A DNA stretch of 64,000 nt from Flavobacterium sinopsychrotolerans (GTDB taxonomy: Bacteria; Bacteroidota; Bacteroidia; Flavobacteriales; Flavobacteriaceae): positions 744,001 to 808,000 of the forward strand of contig NZ_FODN01000001.1 in the NCBI RefSeq assembly GCF_900110375.1. Reading direction: 5' to 3'. Positions 8,684 through 16,872 of the stretch are shown here, piece after piece (positions within the stretch are counted from its first letter, which is position 1; each line of letters opens with the position of its first letter). The notes below the pieces were generated by a model, which saw only the letters and a list, made by a program, of their open reading frames with translations, was not told where the DNA came from and ran no database searches. The translations under genes and the position numbers were made by a program.

Positions 8684-9904
8684 TTATAGATTAGCGACAC
8701 TATCTAATTCAAATTTCAGAGGCGTTATTTGTGCAAGAAATCGGCTTTTATTATTTCCGGTCATAGGCTCACCGGTAGGCAATTTAAGCCTTAGAGCATC
8801 CACTTGCTTCCCATTTTTCCAAAATCGATAACACACGTGCGGTCCTGTTGCAAGACCAGTACTTCCAACCAAACCAATGACTTGCCCTTGATTGACACGC
8901 TGTCCGCGTCTTACCAATATTTTTGACATGTGTAGGTATTGTGTAGAATAAGTTCCGTTGTGTTTTACTTTTACAAAATTTCCATTTCCGGCAGTAAAAC
9001 CACTTTGCTCTACAATACCTCCTGCAGTAACAGTAATAGGAGTTCCGCGTGGTGCTGCATAATCCGTCCCTTTGTGCGCTTTCCATCGGTGTTGTACCGG
9101 ATGAAATCTACTAGATGAAAACCGAGATGAAATTCTACTAAATTTTATAGGCGACTTTAGAAAGAAATTTTTTAGTGTTTTTCCTTGTTCATCATAGTAT
9201 TCTATCTTATCTGAATTGGGATTCTGAGCAAAAGGAAACGCGTAAATAATTTTTCCTCTGTACTCAAAAAAAGAAGCTTCGAGTTCTTCTACTCCATCAT
9301 AAACTGTGTCATTTATAAAGCGCTCAGTGAACGTTATTGCAAAACGATCTCCTTTTTTGAGTTTCATAAAGTCAATGGAATAGGCGTAAATCTTAGCTAT
9401 TTTACTTGCCAAAACGCCTTCAATCTTAGCGTTACCAAGAGTTTCGGACAGCGACTCTTTCAAAACACCACCAATAGTACGTCGCTTGATGGTAATGGGT
9501 TTTATTTTTTTATAAACAACAATTGCTGTATCTCGGAAATCAACTACGTAATAACTCAAATTATCGGGCTGATAGATAAAAACCTCTAAGTTATGTTTTT
9601 TGTCTTTGGATCTCAACAACGTAAAAGGTCTGTTGATTCTAATAGTTCTTACATCAAAAGAATCTCTGACTTTTGCAATAATATCGTATACTTGGCGATC
9701 TCCTATATTTTGTTCTTCTAATAAGGTCCCAAAAGTATCTCCCCTTTCTATAGTGTCATTTACTATATTAAAATCAGCGAGAACAAATCCAAATTCACTT
9801 TTTTTAGGAACAAGCTTTACTACTTTTTCCGGAACTATTTCCTCCGTTTTTTTACATGATACTAAAGAAAATAATGCTATTATAACTATAAATATTTTTT
9901 TCAA
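8684..9904 (-). CDS. M23 family peptidoglycan endopeptidase, lipoprotein
   Basis: A 406-residue protein whose N-terminus is a lipoprotein signal (IIALFSLVSCKKTEE), with lipidated Cys at residue 17. The middle third is an extended domain (about 30-260) typical of large M23 peptidases. The C-terminal LytM domain shows HxxxD (HKGTDYAAPRG), GNFVKVKHNG, the HxH-type motif YLHM and GPHVCYRFW. It should cleave stem-peptide cross-bridges in the cell wall from the envelope. It is third in an operon behind DUF3108 and tryptophan dioxygenase genes (20 bases downstream of the latter), with no obvious functional link to tryptophan breakdown. Confidence 0.88.
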   Translation of the reverse strand: MKKIFIVIIALFSLVSCKKTEEIVPEKVVKLVPKKSEFGFVLADFNIVNDTIERGDTFGTLLEEQNIGDRQVYDIIAKVRDSFDVRTIRINRPFTLLRSKDKKHNLEVFIYQPDNLSYYVVDFRDTAIVVYKKIKPITIKRRTIGGVLKESLSETLGNAKIEGVLASKIAKIYAYSIDFMKLKKGDRFAITFTERFINDTVYDGVEELEASFFEYRGKIIYAFPFAQNPNSDKIEYYDEQGKTLKNFFLKSPIKFSRISSRFSSSRFHPVQHRWKAHKGTDYAAPRGTPITVTAGGIVEQSGFTAGNGNFVKVKHNGTYSTQYLHMSKILVRRGQRVNQGQVIGLVGSTGLATGPHVCYRFWKNGKQVDALRLKLPTGEPMTGNNKSRFLAQITPLKFELDSVANL

Positions 9905-9924
9905 ACCGTGTTTTTTAATTCAAC

Positions 9925-10860
9925 TTACATTTCTACTCCCCAATTTTCTAATTCATGGCTACTCCACAATTCCGGGAAGAAAATTCTTCTTTGGTATTTA
10001 GGATGCATGTATTTTTTCCAGTCACTTCCACCAGTAGCTTCGCCATCGCCTTTACCGCTTTGATCAATGTATTTTTTTGCTGTATTCAAATGTTGCATTA
10101 CCCAAGTAATATTCACCGTATGGTCATAATGACGCATCGCTTGAACTAATTCGGGATTTTTTTGATCTAATTCCGGCAGTTGCTTAAATTTTTGCCAAAT
10201 ATTTATGGTGTTGTATTCCTCCATGTGCGCTAGGAATTCCTTCTTATATTTTTTTTCAAATTCCTCCAATAAAAAAGATTTTTTTCCGGTATGATAATCT
10301 TTTCCTGCTGCTTGCCAATATAAATGTTCCAATGCAAATTCATACGGTGTATTTCTGTCTATTGTATCTCTATAACGGTGGTCAATCAGATTTATTAGGT
10401 CAGTAGAAGCAAATTCTATCAGGCGGTATTGCGCACTTTGAAAACCACTGGCAGGTGTCAGTGTATTTCTAAATTTCATGTATTGATCTACTTCCATTCC
10501 ATCTCCCATTATACTGAAAGAGGTAGTCAACATATCAAAATAACGACTGATTCGCATTAATCGCTCCGTGAAAAATACTGTATTAATGTTTTCACAATAG
10601 GAAATTTGTCTCATCTCCCAAAGTATCATTTTAAATATCAATTCGTTAACCTGATGATACATGATAAAAACCATTTCGTCAGGAAGCGTCGTTCTTTGAA
10701 TTTGCAGATTCAACAAAGCATCTGTTTGAATGTAATCCCAATACGTGATTGGTTTTGACCACAATAACCCTTCTAGCTGCGTTTCTGTTTTTTGATTTAT
10801 TGCTTCATATTTAAGCTCAATTTCTTTTAAAATAGCTTCTGAATTGTCGTTATTGCTCAT
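9925..10860 (-). CDS. kynA: Tryptophan 2,3-dioxygenase
   Basis: A 311-residue heme enzyme that opens the tryptophan indole ring to N-formylkynurenine, the first step of the kynurenine route. Family marks are YWDYIQTDALLNLQ, the MYHQVNELIFKMILWEM helix, SGFQSAQYR (substrate-binding Arg) and EATGGSDW near the C-terminus. Its start overlaps the stop of the DUF3108 gene by one base (TAATG type), so the two are translationally coupled. No kynureninase or kynurenine monooxygenase lies in this window, so the rest of the pathway must be encoded elsewhere. Confidence 0.9.
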   Translation of the reverse strand: MSNNDNSEAILKEIELKYEAINQKTETQLEGLLWSKPITYWDYIQTDALLNLQIQRTTLPDEMVFIMYHQVNELIFKMILWEMRQISYCENINTVFFTERLMRISRYFDMLTTSFSIMGDGMEVDQYMKFRNTLTPASGFQSAQYRLIEFASTDLINLIDHRYRDTIDRNTPYEFALEHLYWQAAGKDYHTGKKSFLLEEFEKKYKKEFLAHMEEYNTINIWQKFKQLPELDQKNPELVQAMRHYDHTVNITWVMQHLNTAKKYIDQSGKGDGEATGGSDWKKYMHPKYQRRIFFPELWSSHELENWGVEM

Positions 10861-11630
10861 TATTTTTTTATTTTAAAAGGATTCTTCAAGCCTTTATAGG
10901 CATCAATATCTGCCTTGATGGAACCTACTGCCAAACTAGCTTTTATTCTAAGGGGTAATTTATTATCATCGTCCGAAATCCAAACCGTAAGACTTTCTTG
11001 TTCTTTAAAAACACGTCCTGATTGTACCAAAGGTCTAAAAATCATAGCTGGAACAACGCCAAATTTAGTGGTTATATTTTCTCGTCCAATAAACTTTAGC
11101 TTGAATTTAGTAGTTTCATCATCAAAAAACATATCAATTGCCACTGATTCTCCTACTTTCAATTTATCAATTGTAGGATAATTTCTTAAATAATAAAACG
11201 TAGATAAAATGTCTTGTGTATTTTTAGGAACGTAAAGTGTTTTTTCGGTCTTATGTTTGTAATCCTTAATAAGAACTCTGTTTGTGGATTGATTAAAAAA
11301 ACCTTCTTGATTTTTAGTATACCCTCCTTCATTAATCTTTCGAACAAACTGGTATGGATTTCCAGTCTCTTTGTCAATATAACTTTCGTATAAATCATCT
11401 ACTTTAAAGAAAAAACGAGACATTCCTGTAGTGTACCCTTTCCCAACGACGTGAAAAGTTTTTTTATTATTTATCGTAGCATCTTTTACTTCTAATGTTG
11501 CATATCCTGCATTCACTATGCCGTAATGTATCCTGAATTTGAACCATTCCCCGACATCATAAGCATCCTCTCTTGGAGATTCAAAACTTACCGTCACTAA
11601 GAGTAGAAGGAGTAGAATTATCTTTTTCAT
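10860..11630 (-). CDS. DUF3108 domain protein, exported
   Basis: A 256-residue protein with a short signal peptide (MKKIILLLLLLVTVSFE). A beta-rich DUF3108 fold covers most of the mature part (YDVGEWFKFRIHYGIVNAGY, FFKVDDLYESYIDKETGNPY). It probably works in the periplasm; family members have no firm biochemical role. It is the first gene of an operon with tryptophan dioxygenase (1-base overlap) and an M23 peptidase. Upstream lie a TATATTTG box (11677-11684) and a structured leader or sRNA unit (11692-11816) that may control the operon. Confidence 0.75.
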   Translation of the reverse strand: MKKIILLLLLLVTVSFESPREDAYDVGEWFKFRIHYGIVNAGYATLEVKDATINNKKTFHVVGKGYTTGMSRFFFKVDDLYESYIDKETGNPYQFVRKINEGGYTKNQEGFFNQSTNRVLIKDYKHKTEKTLYVPKNTQDILSTFYYLRNYPTIDKLKVGESVAIDMFFDDETTKFKLKFIGRENITTKFGVVPAMIFRPLVQSGRVFKEQESLTVWISDDDNKLPLRIKASLAVGSIKADIDAYKGLKNPFKIKK

Positions 11631-11691
11631 TACGTTATGTTTTCTATTTATTTTTCAATAATAGCAAATTTTGTTCCAAATATATCAAAAC

Positions 11692-11724
11692 AAAAAAACT
11701 CAGTCAAATAATGACTGAGTTTTT
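11692..11724 (-). terminator. Intrinsic terminator of the putative sRNA/leader
   Basis: Stem ACTCAGTCA / TGACTGAGT with flanking A and T runs. Read on the minus strand it ends in a T-run of seven. It may also end transcripts coming from hppD. Confidence 0.75.
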
Positions 11725-11803
11725 ATGCTATTAACTAACCAAAAAACTATAAACTATGAAATTTATATGAAATCAGGAAGGAAACCACCCCTTCCCTTTT
11801 TGC
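11692..11803 (-). ncRNA. Putative small RNA or transcription-attenuating leader
   Basis: On the minus strand a TACCTTTG box (11809-11816) is followed by about 110 bases holding three hairpins: GGAAGG/CCTTCC with an 8-base loop, TATAAA/TTTATA, and a strong intrinsic terminator (11692-11724). No credible protein is encoded. It lies after hppD and 60 bases before the DUF3108 gene on the same strand, so it is either a free-standing sRNA or a leader whose terminator controls the DUF3108-kynA-M23 operon. I do not recognise a known family. Confidence 0.45.
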
Positions 11804-11808
11804 GAGTG

Positions 11809-11816
11809 CAAAGGTA
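11809..11816 (-). promoter_or_regulatory. -7 promoter box of the putative sRNA/leader
   Basis: TACCTTTG followed by C matches the Bacteroidota TAnnTTTG box. It is one of the best matches in the window, and it drives no obvious gene. Confidence 0.5.
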
Positions 11817-11924
11817 GCTAACAAATTCAGTTATATTTGTTAAAAATAAAGTTTAACACAACATTTACAAAGAACCATGTTGTTCGTCGGTTATTTTTTC
11901 ACAATATGTAAAAATAATGCGTTT

Positions 11925-13085
11925 TTACAACGTTCCTCGCAATTGTTGTTCTCGCTCAATTGATTCAAATAGCGCTTTAAAGTTCCCTGCTCCAAAACCT
12001 TTTGCTCCCATTCTTTGAATAATTTCAAAAAACAAGGTTGGTCTGTCTTGTACCGGTTTTGTGAAAATTTGCAGTAAATATCCTTCTTCATCGGCATCGA
12101 CCATAATGGCAAGCTTTTCGATTTCATTTAAATCTTCTTTCATCATTTTCATGTGATCGCCCAATCGCTCCGGAATTGCTTCATAATACGTATGCGGAGG
12201 AGCGGATAAGAATTCGATTCCTCTGGCTTTCAATTGCGATACCGTTTTGATAATATCATCCGTTGCAATTGCGATATGCTGAATTCCAGGTCCGCCATAA
12301 AAGTCCAGATATTCCTCAATTTGTGATTTTTTCTTGCCTTCGGCAGGTTCGTTGATTGGAAATTTGATTCTTCCGTTTCCATTAGACATTACTTTACTCA
12401 TCAACGCCGAATATTCCGTGTTGATTTGTTTATCATCAAAAGAAAGGAAATTTACAAATCCCATCACGTCTTCATAGAATTTAACCCAAGTATTCATTTC
12501 GTTCCAACCCACATTTCCCACCATGTGATCTATGTATTTTAATCCTGTTGGCTCCGGATTGTAATCGGATTTCCATTCCTTATAACCCGGTAAGAAAACA
12601 CCATTGTAATTTTTGCGTTCAACAAAAATGTGAACGGTTTCTCCGTAGGTAAAAATTCCGGAACGCACTACTTCTCCAAATTCATCTTTTTCTAGCGTTG
12701 GCTCCATAAAAGAGCGCGCCCCACGTTTCATAGTTTCTTCGTAAGCACTAGTCGCATCTTCAACCCAAAGTGCTGCAACTTTTACACCGTCACCATGTTT
12801 TCTCAAATGTTCATGAATTGGAGAATCTTGTGTCAATGGCGTGGTTAATACGATGCGAATCTTATCTTGCTTCAGCACATACGATGTTCTGTCTCGTACT
12901 CCAGTTTCTAGTCCGGCATACGCCAATGACTGGTATCCAAAAGCCGTTTTATAATAATGTGCGGATTGTTTTGCATTTCCTACGTAGAATTCTACATAAT
13001 CGGTTCCTAATAATGGAAGGAAATCTTGCGCTCCTTCGAATATTTTTTCTAGCCCGTATTCTACTGATTTAAGTTCTTTTGACAT
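11925..13085 (-). CDS. hppD: 4-Hydroxyphenylpyruvate dioxygenase
   Basis: A 386-residue Fe(II) enzyme that converts 4-hydroxyphenylpyruvate to homogentisate in tyrosine breakdown. It has two vicinal-oxygen-chelate modules: the N-terminal one from about residue 20 (DYVEFYVGNAKQSAHYYKTA), and the C-terminal catalytic one with iron ligands in IDHMVGNV, GIQHIAIAT and the Glu of LFFEIIQR. The C-terminal GFGAGNFKALFESIE is diagnostic. It lies on the same strand as hmgA, the next step in the pathway. The 209-base gap between them holds repeated elements, so the two genes may be transcribed separately. Confidence 0.95.
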   Translation of the reverse strand: MSKELKSVEYGLEKIFEGAQDFLPLLGTDYVEFYVGNAKQSAHYYKTAFGYQSLAYAGLETGVRDRTSYVLKQDKIRIVLTTPLTQDSPIHEHLRKHGDGVKVAALWVEDATSAYEETMKRGARSFMEPTLEKDEFGEVVRSGIFTYGETVHIFVERKNYNGVFLPGYKEWKSDYNPEPTGLKYIDHMVGNVGWNEMNTWVKFYEDVMGFVNFLSFDDKQINTEYSALMSKVMSNGNGRIKFPINEPAEGKKKSQIEEYLDFYGGPGIQHIAIATDDIIKTVSQLKARGIEFLSAPPHTYYEAIPERLGDHMKMMKEDLNEIEKLAIMVDADEEGYLLQIFTKPVQDRPTLFFEIIQRMGAKGFGAGNFKALFESIEREQQLRGTL

Positions 13086-13119
13086 GGCATTATTTGTTTA
13101 TTCGGTACTTCTAGTTTTG

Positions 13120-13160
13120 GAACGCGGACGACGCGGATAAAACTGATGGACACGGATTTA
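13120..13160. repeat. Dispersed intergenic repeat of the 'ACGCGGATGACGCGGAT' type
   Basis: A run of GCGGA/CGGAT words (AACGCGGACGACGCGGATAA, then GACACGGATTT) in an otherwise AT-rich gap upstream of hppD. From memory such words recur in flavobacterial intergenic DNA. The function is unknown. Confidence 0.3.
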
Positions 13161-13196
13161 TTAATTTAAAATTATGTTATTGTTTACTCTAAAGTC

Positions 13197-13291
13197 CTAG
13201 CCCTGATAGCAGTGAAAATCCTTTTTTGAGGTTTTTTAACCGAAAAAAAGATTGTAATCTCGTCTTTCAGGAAGAGAGAGGAAATAGCTCC
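13197..13291 (+). ncRNA. Structured intergenic element, copy 2 (between hmgA and hppD)
   Basis: It begins CTAGCCCTGATAGCAGTG and ends GAGAGGAAATAGCTCC, the same ends as copies 1 and 3. The inner stem AATC-C-TTTTTT / AAAAAAGATT has a bulged C, as in copy 3. The outer closing pair is CCT (13202-13204) with AGG; the fourth pair is lost in this copy. It is oriented plus, opposite to the flanking genes, and ends 3 bases from the hmgA stop codon. Confidence 0.5.
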
Positions 13292-13294
13292 TTA

Positions 13295-14452
13295 TTACTC
13301 TACCCAAGATTTATAGTACTGACCATCATCTAATCCCATCGCTTCTTCGGTGACCATTAAAGGGCGAAACGTATCGACCATTACGGCTAATTCATGAGTT
13401 TCTGTATGACCTATACTGCGTTCCATGGCTCCCGGTGCGGGTCCGTGCGGAATGCCTTTTGGGTGTAATGTGATGTGACCTTGCTCGATATTATTGCGGC
13501 TCATGAAATCGCCATCTACATAATACAAAACCTCATCACTATCAATATTACTGTGATTGTAAGGCGCTGGAATTGCTTTTGGGTGGTAATCGTACAGTCG
13601 CGGACAGAACGAACAAACGACGAAAGTTGCCGTTTCGAAGGTTTGATGTACTGGTGGCGGCTGATGTACGCGACCAGTTATAGGTTCAAAATTATGAATG
13701 CTGAATCCGTAAGGGAAATTATAACCGTCCCAACCTACAACATCAAAGGGATGCGTGGCGTAAACGACTTCATGCATCATTCCTTCTTTCTTGATTTTGA
13801 TTAGGAAATCACCTTTTTCATCGTGCGTTTCTAACTCGTTTGGCAAAATAAAGTCGCGTTCGCAAAAAGGAGAATGCTCTAAATGTTGACCTGATTCGTT
13901 TTTATAGCGTTTTGGCGTGTAAAAAGGCGCAAATGATTCGACGTAGAAAAGTCTGTTTTCCGAAGTTTCAAAGTCAATTTGGTAAATCATTCCGCGAGGA
14001 ATAATCAAGTAATCGCCATATTCAAAAGGAATATTTCCCATCATGGTGCGCAATTTTCCTTTTCCTTTGTGAATGAAAATCATTTCATCGGCATCAGCAT
14101 TTTTGTAGAAATAGTTGCGCAATGATTGTCTTGGCGCGGCTAATCCTATCGTACAATCTTTGTTTACCAACATCGCTTTGCGACTGTCCAGAAAATCGTC
14201 TTCTGGTTTTAACTCAAACCCTTTTAACAGTAATGATTTGATATTTTTTCCAATGGCAATTTTTGGTTCAACCGAATAGGATTTTAGAATTTCCTTGACT
14301 TGCGTAGGCCTGTGAACGTGATATAACAATGACGAATGACCGTGAAAACCTTCTGTTCCAAAGAGTTGTTCGTAATACAAACCACCATTTGGTTTTTCGA
14401 ATTGTGTGTGTCTTTTTTGAGGAAAACTCCCCAATTTGTGGTATAAAGGCAT
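13295..14452 (-). CDS. hmgA: Homogentisate 1,2-dioxygenase
   Basis: A 385-residue cupin-type Fe(II) enzyme that cleaves the homogentisate ring to maleylacetoacetate. Recognisable stretches are GFHGHSSLLYHVHRPTQV, the cupin core (FIHKGKGKLRTMMGNIPFEYGDYLIIPRG), HQPPPVHQTF, and the metal-binding region LHPKGIPHGPAPGAMERSIG with its His and Glu ligands. It forms a pathway pair with hppD downstream. No maleylacetoacetate isomerase or fumarylacetoacetase is in the window. The start MPLYHKLGSFPQ fits Bacteroidota homologues. Confidence 0.93.
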   Translation of the reverse strand: MPLYHKLGSFPQKRHTQFEKPNGGLYYEQLFGTEGFHGHSSLLYHVHRPTQVKEILKSYSVEPKIAIGKNIKSLLLKGFELKPEDDFLDSRKAMLVNKDCTIGLAAPRQSLRNYFYKNADADEMIFIHKGKGKLRTMMGNIPFEYGDYLIIPRGMIYQIDFETSENRLFYVESFAPFYTPKRYKNESGQHLEHSPFCERDFILPNELETHDEKGDFLIKIKKEGMMHEVVYATHPFDVVGWDGYNFPYGFSIHNFEPITGRVHQPPPVHQTFETATFVVCSFCPRLYDYHPKAIPAPYNHSNIDSDEVLYYVDGDFMSRNNIEQGHITLHPKGIPHGPAPGAMERSIGHTETHELAVMVDTFRPLMVTEEAMGLDDGQYYKSWVE

Positions 14453-14637
14453 GATTTTTTTGTTTAAAAGTGTAACAAATTAAAGTTGAGATTACTTTAT
14501 AATGTGCTATGATAAATCAAAAAAAAGAATACTTATTCAGGATTTCTCTTGATAAGGAATTGAAGATACTCTAATAAACCTAGCCATTTTGTTTTCATTA
14601 TAACAAATATCGGAATTATTATTGAAATAAATTATAA

Positions 14638-16836
14638 TTAAAACAAAAACCCAATGCTAAACCATGTAAATCCTTTGGGCTGTTCCGGAGACCAAGAATA
14701 TTTTATTTCTATGGGTCCAATCACTGTTTCTAAACCATATCCAACGGCATAACCAGAATATTTTGGAATCGAAACCCAATCCACCGTTTCAAAAATTCGA
14801 TCCCCAATATTAGCGAAATTTGCTGAGAAATTAACATGATTCTTCTTCAAAAACTCATAATCCACTGTTGCAGTTGATTTTATATAACTATTGGCAGCCA
14901 CACTTAAATAATCGTACCCATATAGATATTTGAAATTATTAAGCGGATTATACCCATACCCTCCTAAAATAAAATTAAAAAAGGCAACACTTTCCTGACC
15001 AAAAGAAAATCCGGCATCGGTTTGAAATTTTACTGTGGCGTTTTTAAACAAAGTTGCCGCTACACCAAAATCACCTTTAGCAATGGAAAACGGCTGAAAA
15101 TTACCGGTATAATTGGATGACAGTAAATACGATTGAATATCACCTGAAAAATACCATCCTTTTTTAGGAAAATATTTATTATCGAAAGAATCGAATTTCA
15201 AGTAACCAAAAAGACTTAAATAATTACTATTGTCAATTATTGGATCTACATTGGCGAGTGTTTCTGATTTTATCTTTAAATATTTGAGTTCGACTCCGCC
15301 TCCAATTAAAAATTTTTGAACAAATAAAGATTGGAAATATGCTTGATTCGTCATGTCAGTAAAATCAACATTAATAGAATTTATATCTGGATTATTTAAA
15401 GTTGTACTACTTATTTCCTTGGCTACATTTCGATTAAATTGGTTGTAATGCGATTTGAAACCAAAACTCAGATTAAATCCATTTTCAATGTAATAATCTA
15501 AATTATATCTAATATTATCGCCTAAAATAATATCCAGCGATGCTATATCATTTTTAAAAAGTGTTTTTTTACGTGTCAAATTCACTAACACACCACTTTT
15601 GAACAAATTATCATAATGCATTCCGAATTTCAAATAGGTTTTTGTGGGATTTTCTTTCAAGCTAATATGTAAGTCAACATCTTCTTTGTTTGACTCTAAA
15701 GAATACGATATGGCACTAAAATTTTTGGTCGCATTGATATTATTAATCCCCTTCAGCAAATCATCATAACAAGTTTTAGCACCGGGCTTAAATCGTAATT
15801 TTCCAATGACATACTCTTTCGTATAATTATCTAATTTATTACTGTTTATAGCTCTAATTTGTATACTGTCTGAACTTAATTCCAACTTTGGTTTCCGGTA
15901 AGGATTGGATTCATCGACAATTTTTTTTATTTGTTCGTAAACTGCAAAAGTAGCTTCTTCCCCTTTTCTTATAATTTCTTTTCCTTTATCAAAAGAAACT
16001 ACGCCGTATTGAGAAATATCGGGTTTAATGTAAATATCTGTGTTAGAAATATTCTTCTTCATTCTCTCAATGGACTGGAGACTGGTTATTTGTACTAAAA
16101 TTTTAGTAGCATCTTTCAGTTGCGTTCGATCCAATAATCCATCCTGAACATCGACACCTATTATGATATCAGCACCTAATTTCCGTACCTCTTCAATGGG
16201 ATAATTATTAACAACGCCACCATCTACCAAAATTTTTCCATCAATTTCCACAGGAGAAAATAAAGAGGGAAATGCAGAGCTTGCAATCATGGCCTGCACC
16301 AAATTTCCCTTGTTCAACAGCACCTCTTCTCCGGTTTCAATATTGGTACCAATACATAAAAAAGGAATGGGAAGTTGGTTAAAATCTTTAATGTGTCTTA
16401 CGTTTCTGGTAATTCTGCTCAATAAATTATAATTGTACATTCCTTTAGACAAGGCTTCCGGAATTCCAATCTTCATTTTATTAAACGGCAAAACCAGCGC
16501 ATACAATTCGTCGTTTCTTCTTTCGTAAAAATTTTTGGAAGATCTGGGAATAAAATCATTGATTAATTCATTGAAATTTGTCGCCTGAAAAATAGAATCA
16601 ATTTGGGTTGCATTATATCCCGAAGCATAAAGACCGCCAATAACCGCACCCATGCTGGTTCCGCCAATATAATCAATCTTGACGCCTGCTTCTTCTAATA
16701 CTTTCAAAACTCCAATATGAGCAAATCCTTTTGCACCACCACCACTCAAAACCAAACCTATTTTGGGTCTTTTTTGTTCTTGCGAAAATACAGCCAGACT
16801 GGTGAAAACAATTAATAATAGTGCGATTTTCTTCAT
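14638..16836 (-). CDS. Patatin-like phospholipase fused to an outer-membrane barrel
   Basis: A 732-residue protein with a signal peptide (residues 1-18). The patatin domain is at about 25-310: oxyanion loop GGGAKG (32-37), nucleophile Ser61 in GTSMG, and catalytic Asp205 in DGGVVNN. A POTRA-like linker follows at about 330-400 and then a 16-strand BamA/Omp85-type barrel to the C-terminal FSIGFLF. This is the domain order of PlpD, the type Vd autotransporter, though flavobacterial members have a periplasmic N-terminal patatin that may never be released. The expected activity is phospholipase A. It follows uvrC by 36 bases and may share its transcript. Confidence 0.85.
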   Translation of the reverse strand: MKKIALLLIVFTSLAVFSQEQKRPKIGLVLSGGGAKGFAHIGVLKVLEEAGVKIDYIGGTSMGAVIGGLYASGYNATQIDSIFQATNFNELINDFIPRSSKNFYERRNDELYALVLPFNKMKIGIPEALSKGMYNYNLLSRITRNVRHIKDFNQLPIPFLCIGTNIETGEEVLLNKGNLVQAMIASSAFPSLFSPVEIDGKILVDGGVVNNYPIEEVRKLGADIIIGVDVQDGLLDRTQLKDATKILVQITSLQSIERMKKNISNTDIYIKPDISQYGVVSFDKGKEIIRKGEEATFAVYEQIKKIVDESNPYRKPKLELSSDSIQIRAINSNKLDNYTKEYVIGKLRFKPGAKTCYDDLLKGINNINATKNFSAISYSLESNKEDVDLHISLKENPTKTYLKFGMHYDNLFKSGVLVNLTRKKTLFKNDIASLDIILGDNIRYNLDYYIENGFNLSFGFKSHYNQFNRNVAKEISSTTLNNPDINSINVDFTDMTNQAYFQSLFVQKFLIGGGVELKYLKIKSETLANVDPIIDNSNYLSLFGYLKFDSFDNKYFPKKGWYFSGDIQSYLLSSNYTGNFQPFSIAKGDFGVAATLFKNATVKFQTDAGFSFGQESVAFFNFILGGYGYNPLNNFKYLYGYDYLSVAANSYIKSTATVDYEFLKKNHVNFSANFANIGDRIFETVDWVSIPKYSGYAVGYGLETVIGPIEIKYSWSPEQPKGFTWFSIGFLF

Positions 16837-16872
16837 AAGCAGCCATTTGTTCCGTAATAGAATGAGGAAATA

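Noticed and set aside
11891..12127. 78-codon frame inside the end of hppD
   Set aside because: Out-of-frame shadow of hppD with no family resemblance.
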